A DNA stretch of 34,800 bases, taken from assembly GCA_024642625.1 (NCBI GenBank), contig JAHEAU010000009.1:1-34800 (forward strand). The letters run 5' to 3'. The DNA comes from Lewinellaceae bacterium. Lineage in GTDB: Bacteria > Bacteroidota > Bacteroidia > Chitinophagales > Saprospiraceae. The notes below the pieces were generated by a model. It was not told the origin of the DNA and made no database searches. It saw only the letters and a program-made list of their open reading frames with translations. Shown piece by piece: positions 25,172 through 34,159 of the stretch (its first letter is position 1; the number at the start of each line of letters is the position of its first letter). Both the position numbers and the translations under genes were made by a program.

Positions 25172-25280
25172 GCGACTGGACGAGAAGTTTATCCCGCTGA
25201 ATTGGAATAGACCGAGGGACGAGGTCGTCATTCCAAACAAGCGGGAAGTCCCCCGACCCCGAATGCTCGGGGGGCGGGCA
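25172..25280 (+). repeat. post-tRNA repeat unit, copy 2, with an internal cruciform
   Basis: GCGACTGGACGAGAAGTTTA repeats copy 1, and CCCCGACCCCGAATGCTCGG (25251-25270) repeats its second block. Between them is a long imperfect hairpin, 25193-25245: CCCGCT pairs with AGCGGG, TTGGAAT with ATTCCAA, and ACC with GGT. Confidence 0.75.
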
Positions 25281-25420
25281 ATAAAAAAACCTTGGCAGAG
25301 ATCCAATCTTTACCGATGTATTTTTCTTCAAGGTAATTTCAATACGACTGAACGAGAAGTTTATCTCACCTCAACGAGATCTCGGGGTCGCAAAGCGGCA
25401 TCGTCAGGGCGCAAAGAAAC
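25272..25420 (+). repeat. decayed third unit: tRNA 3'-end remnant, flank and repeat copy 3
   Basis: GGCGGGCAATAAAAAAACCT followed by TGGCAGAGATCCAATCTTTA aligns with the tRNA-Leu(GAG) 3' end and its terminator (GCGGGCA, then ACAGAGATCTAATCTC). ACGACTGAACGAGAAGTTTA at 25344-25363 is the third copy of the post-tRNA repeat. The body of the tRNA is absent, so no functional tRNA is made here. Confidence 0.6.
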
Positions 25421-25911
25421 TCTTTTTAATTCCGATTTCCGACTTGTGTCCCCATCCCACGAAAAAGCTGATATCGGAAACAAATGATTCAATGAGGGGG
25501 TGGACCGGCAGTCAACTTTAGAGATAAAGAAGGCAATCTAGACATCCGGACCGGGGGCGGTTTCCATTACCAGACAAGACGGCTTCCAAGAAAACAAAGG
25601 GGCCAAAACGGTTAGAAGGTTCTCTATTTTTAGGGCCGAATACCAAATACCGAATACCGCATACCGTCTTTTGCCATCATCCAGGCACCAAGTATTTTTC
25701 CGTATTCATCCTGTGCAAATGCAGCTCCGGGTTTTTTAACCGCCTTTGGAGGTCAATCCGAGGTTTTGTTGAAGCACCTATTGGTAAACAATTTTTATGG
25801 TTTACCAGATCCGCGACATCCAGAAAGTAGACGTCTCGAATATTGCAGCTTTCCAATTATCAATAGTAGAACTACTAGTTACCTTCTTGCCAATCCAACA
25901 ATTTTGGACAC
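25421..25911. other. intergenic stretch with short tandem and palindromic repeats, no gene seen
   Basis: None of the short ORFs here looks like a gene. Four tandem 7-base units of the form GAATACC (GAATACC, AAATACC, GAATACC, GCATACC) lie at 25638-25665, and TGGTAAAC ... GTTTACCA at 25782-25807 is an inverted repeat related to the one at 24876-24893. Confidence 0.65.
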
Positions 25912-25951
25912 AAAAAAGCCCCAGAAGAGAACTTCTCTCGTCCTGGGGCTT
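25912..25951 (-). terminator. terminator of the SprB-repeat protein gene
   Basis: On the minus strand AAGCCCCAG with inner AGAGAA/TTCTCT pairing and CTGGGGCTTTTTT forms a strong hairpin with a T-run, 24 bases beyond the stop codon. Confidence 0.88.
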
Positions 25952-25974
25952 ACTTTATCCTAATTTGGCAAAGG

Positions 25975-28900
25975 CTATTTAATCAAATTAACCTCCCCAC
26001 GATAAATCAACTGCTGACCATCAATAAAGGTCGTTTCGATGACATAAATATAAACACCTGGATCCATTGGTCTGCCGTGATAACTACCATCCCAACCCAA
26101 CACTGTGCCATCAGAAGATGGAGGCTGATTCAATAATTCATACAGTTGATTGCCCCATCGATCATAGATGCGGATCGCATCAATCTGTTGAACACCCTGG
26201 CCAGTATACACCGTAAACAGGTCATTAAATCCATCAAAGTTGGGACTGAAGGCATTCGGGACATATACCCTCCGAATGGTTCTCACATTAATGATGATAT
26301 CGTCATCTGCGCTACACCCGTTGATATCTTCAATTCGCAAGGTGTAGGTAGTCGTCTTTCCGGGTTTCGCACTGGTCTTACTGCAAATGTCACAATCCAG
26401 ACCGGCAGTCGGACTCCACAAATAACTGATAATCGTGAATGACCCTAGGTTGTTAATTGGACCAATTGTCACACTATCTCCTAATTCCAGATCCAGATCC
26501 CCGCCCAAATCCAATGTCAAAGGAGGCGGCTGATCGACGGAGATTAACGTGTCCCAGGTGCAGCCCTGATTATCAAATACAACTACTTGAATGGCTTGAT
26601 CGGCAAAGACAGGTATCTGTGCATTGAGCTGATTTGGTGAACCATTATCTACAGCATATGTATAAACAGGCCCATTTCCTCCCGACGCAGAACTCACCGT
26701 AAGGAAGGTCGGATCTCCAAAACATGGAGGCTCTACCAATTCGGGAATGACGCCGAATATAGGTGGGGGTGACTGAATCGAATATGAAATTGTATCCGTA
26801 CAACCTCTGGGGTCAGTAGCCGTTAGAGAATAGGTTCCGGCGGCCAAACCAGTAGCCGTTGAGGAAGTAGATACATTCCCACTCCACGCATAATTGATGG
26901 TCCCGGGATTTCCTCCTGATGGAGTGATGGCTATTACGCCATCAGCAATTCCATCACAGCGTTCATCTTTCGTTTTTGTGAGATCAACGGCTACGCTGAA
27001 AACGGCAGGTTCGTCAATTTCGATCAATATACTTTCGCCAACACATCCTTTTTGGTCAACGACAGTCACCGTATAGAAACCCGTACTCAGGCCCGTAATA
27101 CTTGAAACCATGGATGTATCACCTGGCAACCAGATATAGGTATATCCGGGAGTGCCACCATTCACGGATGCACTGATCGCACCATCCGTCAATCCAAAGC
27201 AACTAATATCCGTTGGTGTAGTATTCACCAAAATCGGATCCGGAGACGGAATTAAGACGAATGTGTCAATCGCACACAATCCATCTGATATCGTCACATG
27301 CTGCAGTCCTGAACACAACTGTATCGCGGTACTCGAGGTCGCTCCCAAGGTCAATTCAGTCGATGACCAACTGAAGTTGAAACTGCCACCGGTGCTATTG
27401 GAATACATCGCTGATGCCATCGCACCACCATCGCAGATGCCTTGCTGACAACTAACAGAATCGATCATTGAAAAATTGGCCACAATGCTAGGCGGTGTGG
27501 CTAAAGTCAGATCGAGGATAATAGGCCCGCATCCTTCCGCATCCGTTACAGTGACCGTGTAATTGCCAGCCGGAATCGGTGAATTCACTGAATTTGGAGA
27601 CGGCAGACCAATATTGGACCAGGTAAATGAATAAGGTATTGTTCCGCCGATCACCTGGATGCCGATTGAGCCATTCACAGATGTTGGGCAATCTGGCAAG
27701 TTGAACAATGTATCCGATATCGTCAAAGGGAATGGGGCATCCACATAGGTGACACCAACATCACTGCAACCATTATCGTCGATCACCGTTACGAAATAAT
27801 TACCAGTACCTAATCCGGTAATGGTCGCCCCTGTAAATGTTGTCGCGTTGGGACCCGTCCAGGAATACATCAGATTTGGGGCGCCTGGCGCTGCCGTAAC
27901 TAGAGCCGCAATTTCACCATTCATCTTTGTGGCACACCCCGCATTGGTCACTACTAATGCATCAATGACCGGCGAGGCGGGTGATGTGACTTCCACAGTA
28001 AGGCTCTTTGTACAATTGTTATCATCTGAAACAGTGACAGTATAGAATCCTGCATTCAGGTTACTGATGGTTGCACCTGAACCATCTGGTCCCCAATCAT
28101 AGGTGTAGTCTGACCCAGGTAATAATGTGCCACCGCTGCCCAGGATAGAAATACTGCCATCATTACCACCATTTGTGCAGGTTTCAGTAGTGATAGCCAG
28201 CGTTGTGATGGTAATGGAATCTGTTTTCAATGTCGTCATAGCTGTTGTTGTACAGCCATTGAAATCGGTGATTGTTACCTGGTAACCAGCACTGACTAGA
28301 TTGTTGACTTGATCCACTCCAGGACCTTGCGGGCCGTTGGACCAAATGAAGGAAAATGGTGAAGTGCCACCTGTAACATCTGCGGCGATGGATCCATCAT
28401 TGTCTCCATAGCATGTTGGATGAGTCGCATCCAGGCTGGCAGCCAATGGAGATGGCGCCGGAACGAGTACGGATTTGATTTCTTGAGCTGCCGGGTTGTT
28501 GCTGTCTGTGACCGTCACGGAATATACCCCTGCAATCAGATTGGGAAATGTAATTGTCGATGGATTGAACAACAGATTGCCACTGCCTTGGTAGGCGGGA
28601 TTTGTAGCGTGTTTCCATGAATAGGTAAACGGTTCTAAGCCACCGAGCACAGTCATTTTTAATGACCCGTCTGCATTACCAGCACAGCTAACGCTGTCAG
28701 GGACAAGGGTAAGCGTAATCGGCCCTCCAGGTACGATCTTGGCACAACCCGGATTGAAATTGACGCCCAGATTGATTCCGTCACCATTGTAACATTCCAA
28801 TTGTTGCCCAACTGAACCCGGAGCCAATGTGATAGTACTGGTTTCGCCAACAGGGCCAATAGCTTCAAAACAGATGGTCCCAAACAATCCACCATCAGGT

Positions 28901-30021
28901 ATGCTTTCACCTGGAAAGCCGAAGTAACCCATGAAGAAAATAGAGTCACCCTGAGGCCCAGAAAAGACTGGATCAAAATTGAGTAATGGGACATTGCTTA
29001 TCGATACAAATTTCAATAAGGATGCATCGTAATGGAAGAAAAACTGAAAGGCTTCTATGTCTTGAAAGTTTTCAACATAAATATCCAGACAGACAATGCC
29101 GCCCTCAACGACATCCTTGCAATCTATGGTCAGTACAATACCCGGAACTTTGATTTCAAACGTGCGGCCGCAACCAGTTGCATCTGTAATTTCAACGATA
29201 TACACCCCGGAGGCTGGGACATCAAAGGTCACTGTACCGTTGTGCGAAACACCACCGCTTGTAATTGTGGCAGTCTGGCCTGGATTATTTTTGCGGTAAA
29301 TCGAAACCGAGTAGTTGCTTCCATCAAATTCGGGAAGACCACCCGACAGAAGAAATGAACCTCCAGCAGGTGAAACCCCGGCACCAGTGATCTGTAGGTT
29401 GCTGTACGTCAGCTCATTGAGATAGACGACTGAAAACGCATCATTGATATTGACATCGACACATGGACCAGCACCACTGCCAGGTGAAACTTCTTCATAT
29501 CCGTTCGTCGCAAAATCATCAACGGTAATTGGCGCAAACCAGATCTGGACAGGAGCTCCACCGTTGAAAAAAGATTGCAAACCTCCGTCATTTACAAAGG
29601 TCACATCGCCATTTGGATTAGGCCCGGTTGTAATCCAGATTCCCTTCGGGGAAGGCGGCGTATTCAAGATGCAGGGATCAGTCAACACAGAGGCCAGGTC
29701 CATTCCGCCAACGTTCGGTGCACAACCATAAAAGGCATATCCAATACCGGGAGTTGTGGCTGGCTTGGGGTCGCCACTCAGGTCAAAATCCCCATTGTGA
29801 TCGATGATTAACGCATCTCCAAAACAAAGGATCATTGGATCATTGCTTTGGCTTCCATTCGACAAAGACTGGCTTGTTGTTCCTGCATTGTTGCAGGTGC
29901 CACGAACGAAAGTAGGGCCTGAAAGCTGGCCGTAGACCTGGATTGGTTCCGGTCGTTGCCCAACCAGAGTTGTCGAAAAAAGTAAGCTCAATACGAGCCA
30001 GGTAGATATGCGTGGGATCAT
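25975..30021 (-). CDS. large secreted SprB-repeat protein with T9SS type B (gliding motility-associated) sorting domain
   Basis: The 1348-aa product begins with a signal peptide (WLVLSLLFSTTLVGQ). Residues about 298-428 form a cohesin-like beta domain (FQFFFHYDASLLKFVSISNV). About nine SprB-type repeats run over residues 430-1140, each with a core like CFGLTDGAISASVNGGTPGY; eight fit the usual C..(N/D)G(S/E)I pattern and the last (PPCFGDPTFLTVSSASGGNG) is variant. The last 101 residues are the type B sorting domain: VYVPNAFSPNFDGFNDLF, IRIYDRWGNQLYE and GWDG, ending YRGEVNLIK. From family knowledge, such proteins are exported by T9SS and may be moved over or attached to the cell surface. Adhesion is the likeliest role. 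A -7 box lies 38 bases upstream and a terminator follows. Confidence 0.93.
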   Translation of the reverse strand: MIPRISTWLVLSLLFSTTLVGQRPEPIQVYGQLSGPTFVRGTCNNAGTTSQSLSNGSQSNDPMILCFGDALIIDHNGDFDLSGDPKPATTPGIGYAFYGCAPNVGGMDLASVLTDPCILNTPPSPKGIWITTGPNPNGDVTFVNDGGLQSFFNGGAPVQIWFAPITVDDFATNGYEEVSPGSGAGPCVDVNINDAFSVVYLNELTYSNLQITGAGVSPAGGSFLLSGGLPEFDGSNYSVSIYRKNNPGQTATITSGGVSHNGTVTFDVPASGVYIVEITDATGCGRTFEIKVPGIVLTIDCKDVVEGGIVCLDIYVENFQDIEAFQFFFHYDASLLKFVSISNVPLLNFDPVFSGPQGDSIFFMGYFGFPGESIPDGGLFGTICFEAIGPVGETSTITLAPGSVGQQLECYNGDGINLGVNFNPGCAKIVPGGPITLTLVPDSVSCAGNADGSLKMTVLGGLEPFTYSWKHATNPAYQGSGNLLFNPSTITFPNLIAGVYSVTVTDSNNPAAQEIKSVLVPAPSPLAASLDATHPTCYGDNDGSIAADVTGGTSPFSFIWSNGPQGPGVDQVNNLVSAGYQVTITDFNGCTTTAMTTLKTDSITITTLAITTETCTNGGNDGSISILGSGGTLLPGSDYTYDWGPDGSGATISNLNAGFYTVTVSDDNNCTKSLTVEVTSPASPVIDALVVTNAGCATKMNGEIAALVTAAPGAPNLMYSWTGPNATTFTGATITGLGTGNYFVTVIDDNGCSDVGVTYVDAPFPLTISDTLFNLPDCPTSVNGSIGIQVIGGTIPYSFTWSNIGLPSPNSVNSPIPAGNYTVTVTDAEGCGPIILDLTLATPPSIVANFSMIDSVSCQQGICDGGAMASAMYSNSTGGSFNFSWSSTELTLGATSSTAIQLCSGLQHVTISDGLCAIDTFVLIPSPDPILVNTTPTDISCFGLTDGAISASVNGGTPGYTYIWLPGDTSMVSSITGLSTGFYTVTVVDQKGCVGESILIEIDEPAVFSVAVDLTKTKDERCDGIADGVIAITPSGGNPGTINYAWSGNVSTSSTATGLAAGTYSLTATDPRGCTDTISYSIQSPPPIFGVIPELVEPPCFGDPTFLTVSSASGGNGPVYTYAVDNGSPNQLNAQIPVFADQAIQVVVFDNQGCTWDTLISVDQPPPLTLDLGGDLDLELGDSVTIGPINNLGSFTIISYLWSPTAGLDCDICSKTSAKPGKTTTYTLRIEDINGCSADDDIIINVRTIRRVYVPNAFSPNFDGFNDLFTVYTGQGVQQIDAIRIYDRWGNQLYELLNQPPSSDGTVLGWDGSYHGRPMDPGVYIYVIETTFIDGQQLIYRGEVNLIK

Positions 30022-30058
30022 TGGAGGGATGTCTAAAACAAATACTGCAAAAACCGGG

Positions 30059-30066
30059 CAAAAGTA
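30059..30066 (-). promoter_or_regulatory. -7 promoter box of the SprB-repeat gene
   Basis: On the minus strand TACTTTTG matches TAnnTTTG exactly and lies 38 bases before the ATG at 30021. The -33 region is AT-rich without a clear TTG. Confidence 0.5.
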
Positions 30067-30179
30067 CCTTCTCGACCGACTTCGTTTGAAAAAAACTTCA
30101 GACCATCAACGGAGAACAAGTTCCTTTATTTCGGATTCGACTGCGAAGTTCCAGATATCCCAGTCTTGAATCAAGTTTT

Positions 30180-31445
30180 TCATATGATTTCTTTCCCATC
30201 TATGAGTACTTTTTCAATCCAATCGCTGCCAAAGGCATAGGGTAAATAAGCAAGAGATGGAATTGGCGTCGTTAAAATCAGGTTTGCTCGTTTGCCAGGG
30301 GCTACACTGCCTAGCTCGTTTTCTATTTCCAGTGCGCATGCGCCATTGATCGTAGCGGCATGGATGGCCTCTTCCGGTAACATCTTCAATTGGGTACATG
30401 CCAAAGCAACGACTAAGGGCATATTACCCGATGGGCTTGTCCCCGGATTATAGTCGGATGCTAGTGCGACACCCAAACCACGATCAATCATTTTCCTTGC
30501 TGGTGGATAATGGTCTTGGAGGAAGAATGGGGCCGATGGCAATAAGACAGGCATGACACTGCTCGCTAGGAGATCAACAATATCCTCATCCGTTACAATT
30601 TCAAGGTGGTCGACTGATAATGCATGGCATTCAATGGCTCTCTGAATTCCACCAAAGCTGTAAAATTGGTTGGTATGGACCTTCCCTCGAAGTCCATAAG
30701 TTGCCCCTGCTTCCAGGAGTTGGGCCATTTCATCAGGTTGGAAAAATGCCTTTTCGCAAAAGGTGTCAATATAATCGGCCAAATCTTCATCAGCAACTCG
30801 AGGCAAGATCTCATCGATGATCAACCGAATATATCCGGCCCGGTCATCTTTAAATTCCCTGGGCAAAGCATGTGCCGCCAATAACGTGGACTTAATGGGA
30901 ATCTTACTCTCTTCTTTCAACCGGCGAATAACACGCAACATTTTAAGTTCACTATCTAGTGTCAGGCCATAACCCGACTTGATTTCAATTGCACCTGTAC
31001 CCTTGTGGACAACTTCTGCCAGCCTTTTTCGGGCGTCCGACAGCAGGTTTTCTTCGCTTGTTTCCCGAAGTCGATCCGCTGAATTCAAGATGCCGCCTCC
31101 TCGCTGTGCGATTTCCTGATATGTCAATCCCTCAAGCCGATACCGAAACTCCTCTTCTCGGGTTCTGGCAAACACAAGATGTGTATGACTATCGACCCAG
31201 CTCGGCAAAATATCACCCCCCTTTGCATCCAGAATCTCTATCGATAGGGTAGGGCACGTATCCATCTTGCCGATCTGCTGGATTTGCCCATGATCACAGA
31301 GTATCCAGGCATGCTCTAGGCTCTGGATGGTTTTCATGGCCGCACCCGCCTGCCATCTAAGGGTTGCATCCGGGTCGTACTGCCAGATCGTACCAATGTT
31401 TTTGATCAGTAAAGCAGCCGGTGATAAGGTTGTAGAAGTATTCAT
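30180..31445 (-). CDS. hutI: imidazolonepropionase
   Basis: HutI hydrolyses 4-imidazolone-5-propanoate to N-formimidoyl-glutamate in histidine breakdown. The 421-aa amidohydrolase-fold protein has metal-binding DSHTHLVFA (residues about 83-91), the GGGILNSADRLR loop, KSGYGLTLDSELKMLRV, AAHALPREF, the histidine in GKVHTNQFYS, and ASDYNPGTSPSGNMPL near residue 330, all as in functional HutI. It starts at the ATG 31445, the only in-frame ATG before LLIKNIGT. No other hut gene (hutH, hutU, hutG) is in the window. The stop lies 159 bases from the SprB-repeat gene, and I see no clear terminator after it. Confidence 0.96.
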   Translation of the reverse strand: MNTSTTLSPAALLIKNIGTIWQYDPDATLRWQAGAAMKTIQSLEHAWILCDHGQIQQIGKMDTCPTLSIEILDAKGGDILPSWVDSHTHLVFARTREEEFRYRLEGLTYQEIAQRGGGILNSADRLRETSEENLLSDARKRLAEVVHKGTGAIEIKSGYGLTLDSELKMLRVIRRLKEESKIPIKSTLLAAHALPREFKDDRAGYIRLIIDEILPRVADEDLADYIDTFCEKAFFQPDEMAQLLEAGATYGLRGKVHTNQFYSFGGIQRAIECHALSVDHLEIVTDEDIVDLLASSVMPVLLPSAPFFLQDHYPPARKMIDRGLGVALASDYNPGTSPSGNMPLVVALACTQLKMLPEEAIHAATINGACALEIENELGSVAPGKRANLILTTPIPSLAYLPYAFGSDWIEKVLIDGKEII

Positions 31446-31449
31446 GGCT

Positions 31450-31457
31450 CAAAAATA
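31450..31457 (-). promoter_or_regulatory. possible -7 box of hutI
   Basis: On the minus strand TATTTTTG matches TAnnTTTG exactly but ends 4 bases before the ATG at 31445, which would give a leaderless mRNA. It lies next to the terminator hairpin of the upstream gene, so a chance match is possible. Confidence 0.3.
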
Positions 31458-31459
31458 GC

Positions 31460-31485
31460 AAAGCCGGTCCGGGAGGACCGGCTTT
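31460..31485 (-). terminator. terminator of the thioredoxin-SPOR gene
   Basis: AAAGCCGGTCC, loop, GGACCGGCTTT is a perfect 11-bp stem with a 4-base loop. On the minus strand it is followed by TTTGCTATTTTT. It lies between that gene's stop (31524) and hutI. Confidence 0.75.
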
Positions 31486-31523
31486 ACACTATCTCAAAAG
31501 CCAAAACTCAAATTGCAAATAGA

Positions 31524-32312
31524 TTAGGAGTGCTGCAAATCCCGGATATATCCTGGGATCCTGGCCTCCGCCAGACGTGCCCTCCAGGCTTCTGCCTCTG
31601 CACGCGTGGCGAAATGTCCGCTCAACAGTTTATACACAGTAACATCATCAATTTCAGACTCTTCAACATGGGCCTCTTGGTTGGAAATACTACTGATTTC
31701 AAGTACTTTTCCCAGCACGTTGGGGTACAACGTATATACGCCAACCTGAACAGAAAACCCTGTGGCAGGAGGGGCAGAAAGTGTCTCGAAATGTTTCTTT
31801 GTTTTAGGTTCGGTTGGTATGGATGTAAGATCCACCTCATCCGTCTGTTCAGAAATGCTGGTCTTTTTAGGCACGCTGGGTAATGGCGTTAACCCAATTG
31901 CATGAGCATGGAGAATGGATACCAGTTTTTCACGACCCAAGGATTCCTCAATTCGATCCAGGACAAGTCCATCCTTATTCAGAATAATCATTGTAGGTAA
32001 CACCTGGACTTGATGGTCGTAAAACAAGACGAATCCATCTGGCTGATCAATATCCGCTGCTACTGACACATAATTTGTTGCCAGTTCTGAAACAACAGAT
32101 TTATCCTGAAATGTAGTTGACTCCATCCAACGGCAAGGCGTGCACCAAGTGGCTTTAAAAACAATAAAGACATGTTTGCCTTCTGCTGAAGCACGTTGGA
32201 ACGCAGACTCCGCATTTGTCTCAAAATCAATCTTTGAAACTTCCGGTTCCTGACTGGCATAAGCAGTTAGAGCTGGAAGAAAAAGAAGCATGAGAAAAGA
32301 CAGGCGGTTCAT
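31524..32312 (-). CDS. exported thioredoxin-fold protein with C-terminal SPOR domain
   Basis: A 262-aa two-domain protein. A signal peptide (FLMLLFLPALTAYAS) is followed by a thioredoxin-like fold with redox motif WCTPC (C57 and C60) and the cis-proline region VQVLPTMIIL. After a polar linker of about 45 residues, residues 186-260 form a SPOR-type domain (FSVQVGVYTLYPN ... YKLLSGHFATRAEAEAWRAR). SPOR domains bind denuded peptidoglycan glycan strands in other bacteria, so a periplasmic disulfide reductase or isomerase held at division sites or the cell wall is an inference. Monocistronic, between divergent fabH and a terminator. Confidence 0.92.
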   Translation of the reverse strand: MNRLSFLMLLFLPALTAYASQEPEVSKIDFETNAESAFQRASAEGKHVFIVFKATWCTPCRWMESTTFQDKSVVSELATNYVSVAADIDQPDGFVLFYDHQVQVLPTMIILNKDGLVLDRIEESLGREKLVSILHAHAIGLTPLPSVPKKTSISEQTDEVDLTSIPTEPKTKKHFETLSAPPATGFSVQVGVYTLYPNVLGKVLEISSISNQEAHVEESEIDDVTVYKLLSGHFATRAEAEAWRARLAEARIPGYIRDLQHS

Positions 32313-32445
32313 ATTGAATAGCGTTTGTATCCGGGTTTACGGAGAAACCTTGATTTTGATTCAGGACCAGTCAAATTATTTTTGAATTCTCTGACCGCAT
32401 ACAGGCATAACCAGGAATGAAATCTTTAGGGTAGTTGGAATTCTG

Positions 32446-32453
32446 TACCTTCG
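32446..32453 (+). promoter_or_regulatory. possible -7 box of fabH
   Basis: TACCTTCG differs by one base from TAnnTTTG and lies 26 bases before the fabH ATG. TTTAG about 16 bases upstream (32425-32429) could be a weak -33. Confidence 0.4.
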
Positions 32454-32479
32454 ATGCCCGTTTCATAATTGACTGACTT

Positions 32480-33466
32480 ATGACCACAAGAGCCGCAATC
32501 ACCGGAGTAGGAGGCTATGTACCAGATTATATCCTGACCAATACGGAATTGGAGACAATGGTGGAAACCACCGATGAGTGGATATTCTCTCGGACAGGGA
32601 TTCGCGAAAGACACATTCTTAAAGAAGAGGGGAAGGGGTCATCTGATATGGTCGTGCGGGCGATGGAGCGTTTGTTCGAACAGACCGGTATAAAGCCAGA
32701 AGAGATTGACATGCTGATCTGCGCTACGGTTACTGGTGACATGATCTTTCCTGACACCGCAAATACAATTTGTGACAAGATTGGCGCCGTAAATGCTTAT
32801 GGATTTGATATTAATGCAGCGTGTTCCGGGTTCTTGTATGCCATCCAGACAGGGGCAAAGTTCATTGAGTCGGGCACACATAAAAAGGTTGTTGTAGCTG
32901 GAGTAGATAAAATGTCATCTATTCTGGATTATTCTGATCGGACCACATGCGTGATTTTCGGGGATGGGGCAGGAGTTGTTCTCCTTGAGCCTGATAATGC
33001 CGGATTTGGTATCCACGATGCAGTTCTAAAGGCGGACGGTAACGGCCGTCACTTCTTACATATGAAAGCTGGTGGATCAGTAAAACCACCCACTCTTGAG
33101 ACGGTGCTGGCCCGTGAACATTATGTGTACCAAGAGGGAAAAACAGTATTTAAATATGCTGTCAAAGGGATGGTGGACGCTGTAACGCAGGTGCTAGAGC
33201 GGAACAATTTAACCACTGACGATGTCCGGTGGCTAGTTCCACACCAAGCCAACAAACGGATTATTTCTTCTGTGGGGGAGGCTCTCGGATTTTCAGAAGA
33301 TCGGGTCATGGTAAACATCGAGCGGTATGGAAATACCACAGCCGGGACATTGCCACTTTGTCTTTGGGATTATCGCGATCAACTGAAACCTGGAGATTGG
33401 GTTGTACTGACAGCGTTTGGTGGTGGGTTCACTTGGGGTGCTGTCCTCATCAAGTGGAAGGGTTAA
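32480..33466 (+). CDS. fabH: 3-oxoacyl-ACP synthase III (beta-ketoacyl-ACP synthase III)
   Basis: A 328-aa KAS III, which starts fatty acid synthesis by condensing acyl-CoA with malonyl-ACP. The catalytic triad is intact: C115 in NAACSGFLYA, histidine near residue 255 in VPHQANKRI, and asparagine near 285 in YGNTTAGT. The N-terminus AAITGVGGYVPDYILTN and the C-terminal GGGFTWGAVLIKW fit the family. Starts at ATG 32480. In many Bacteroidota fabH lies near rpmF, efp and accB; here efp and accB follow after a minus-strand DUF983 gene, so the cluster is interrupted. Confidence 0.97.
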   Translation: MTTRAAITGVGGYVPDYILTNTELETMVETTDEWIFSRTGIRERHILKEEGKGSSDMVVRAMERLFEQTGIKPEEIDMLICATVTGDMIFPDTANTICDKIGAVNAYGFDINAACSGFLYAIQTGAKFIESGTHKKVVVAGVDKMSSILDYSDRTTCVIFGDGAGVVLLEPDNAGFGIHDAVLKADGNGRHFLHMKAGGSVKPPTLETVLAREHYVYQEGKTVFKYAVKGMVDAVTQVLERNNLTTDDVRWLVPHQANKRIISSVGEALGFSEDRVMVNIERYGNTTAGTLPLCLWDYRDQLKPGDWVVLTAFGGGFTWGAVLIKWKG

Positions 33467-33663
33467 GCGCAAAGACCCTCACGTATACAGTCCGAATTTC
33501 GACATGTCGTTTGGGGCCATCGACCGGGCACTGTGATTCTTACAACTATTTCTTGTCGTTTCTAGTATTCTGATAGCTGAGTAAGTATTGTCTTCACATT
33601 CCTTCTGGAAATTTGGGAATATCTACTCAATGGATAGGAATTCAGGGAATAATCCCTTCCCTT

Positions 33664-34029
33664 TTAAGAATGTGTCGAATCGAATTTGACATTCAAATGA
33701 ATCCAGATTGATCTGGAAATCCGAAAGAACCAGACAAATAATATCCCTGTTACGCCCAAGAGAAGCGCAAACGAAGACACTATGTTCCATCCGATAACCC
33801 AATGGAAAAGGGCCACAAAAGCCAGGCAAAACCATCCTGTCAGGATATAAGAAAGAAACATGGCGCCAAAATAAAATCCGGGTTCCGGTGCCAGATTCTG
33901 GTTACAAACCGGGCAATGATCATTCATCGTAAAGGGCTCCTTGAAGGAAAAAGAACCTGTAGGAAACATATCACCTTGTCGGCAACGAGGGCATGTCATG
34001 GCAAGGGTGCTGTGTGCAGCTGTTTTCAT
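33664..34029 (-). CDS. DUF983 family membrane protein
   Basis: A 121-aa protein with a zinc-binding pair, CPRCRQGDMF and CPVCNQNLAPEPGFY, followed by two membrane helices (AMFLSYILTGWFCLAFVALF and IVSSFALLLGVTGILFVWFF). This matches DUF983, whose function is not established. The start at 34029 is used; MTCPRCRQGDMF ten codons later is an alternative. It is inserted, on the opposite strand, between fabH and efp. The 200 bases between fabH and its stop show no other gene. Confidence 0.9.
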   Translation of the reverse strand: MKTAAHSTLAMTCPRCRQGDMFPTGSFSFKEPFTMNDHCPVCNQNLAPEPGFYFGAMFLSYILTGWFCLAFVALFHWVIGWNIVSSFALLLGVTGILFVWFFRISRSIWIHLNVKFDSTHS

Positions 34030-34128
34030 AGCTCAAATATATGCCTTTACACCAGGTATCACTCGGTGATCCTGTTCACAAAGCGAATCAATTCTGGTCG
34101 GGTATGAAGAGTTCTGCTAAAGGCACCT

Positions 34129-34136
34129 TATCTTTG
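34129..34136 (+). promoter_or_regulatory. -7 promoter box of efp
   Basis: TATCTTTG is an exact match to TAnnTTTG, 24 bases before the efp ATG. The -33 element is not clear. Confidence 0.5.
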
Positions 34137-34159
34137 CACCCCCAACGCAAATAATTATT

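Noticed and set aside
24551-25420. CRISPR-like array from the repeated blocks after the tRNAs
   Set aside because: Only three uneven copies, spacing of about 170 to 475 bases, and no cas genes.
25263-25487. 74-aa plus-strand ORF covering repeat copy 3
   Set aside because: Its peptide is simply the translation of the repeat and tRNA remnant.
25975-30021. SprB repeats as DNA-level tandem repeats
   Set aside because: The protein repeats are diverged; I see no near-identical DNA units, so recent amplification is unlikely.
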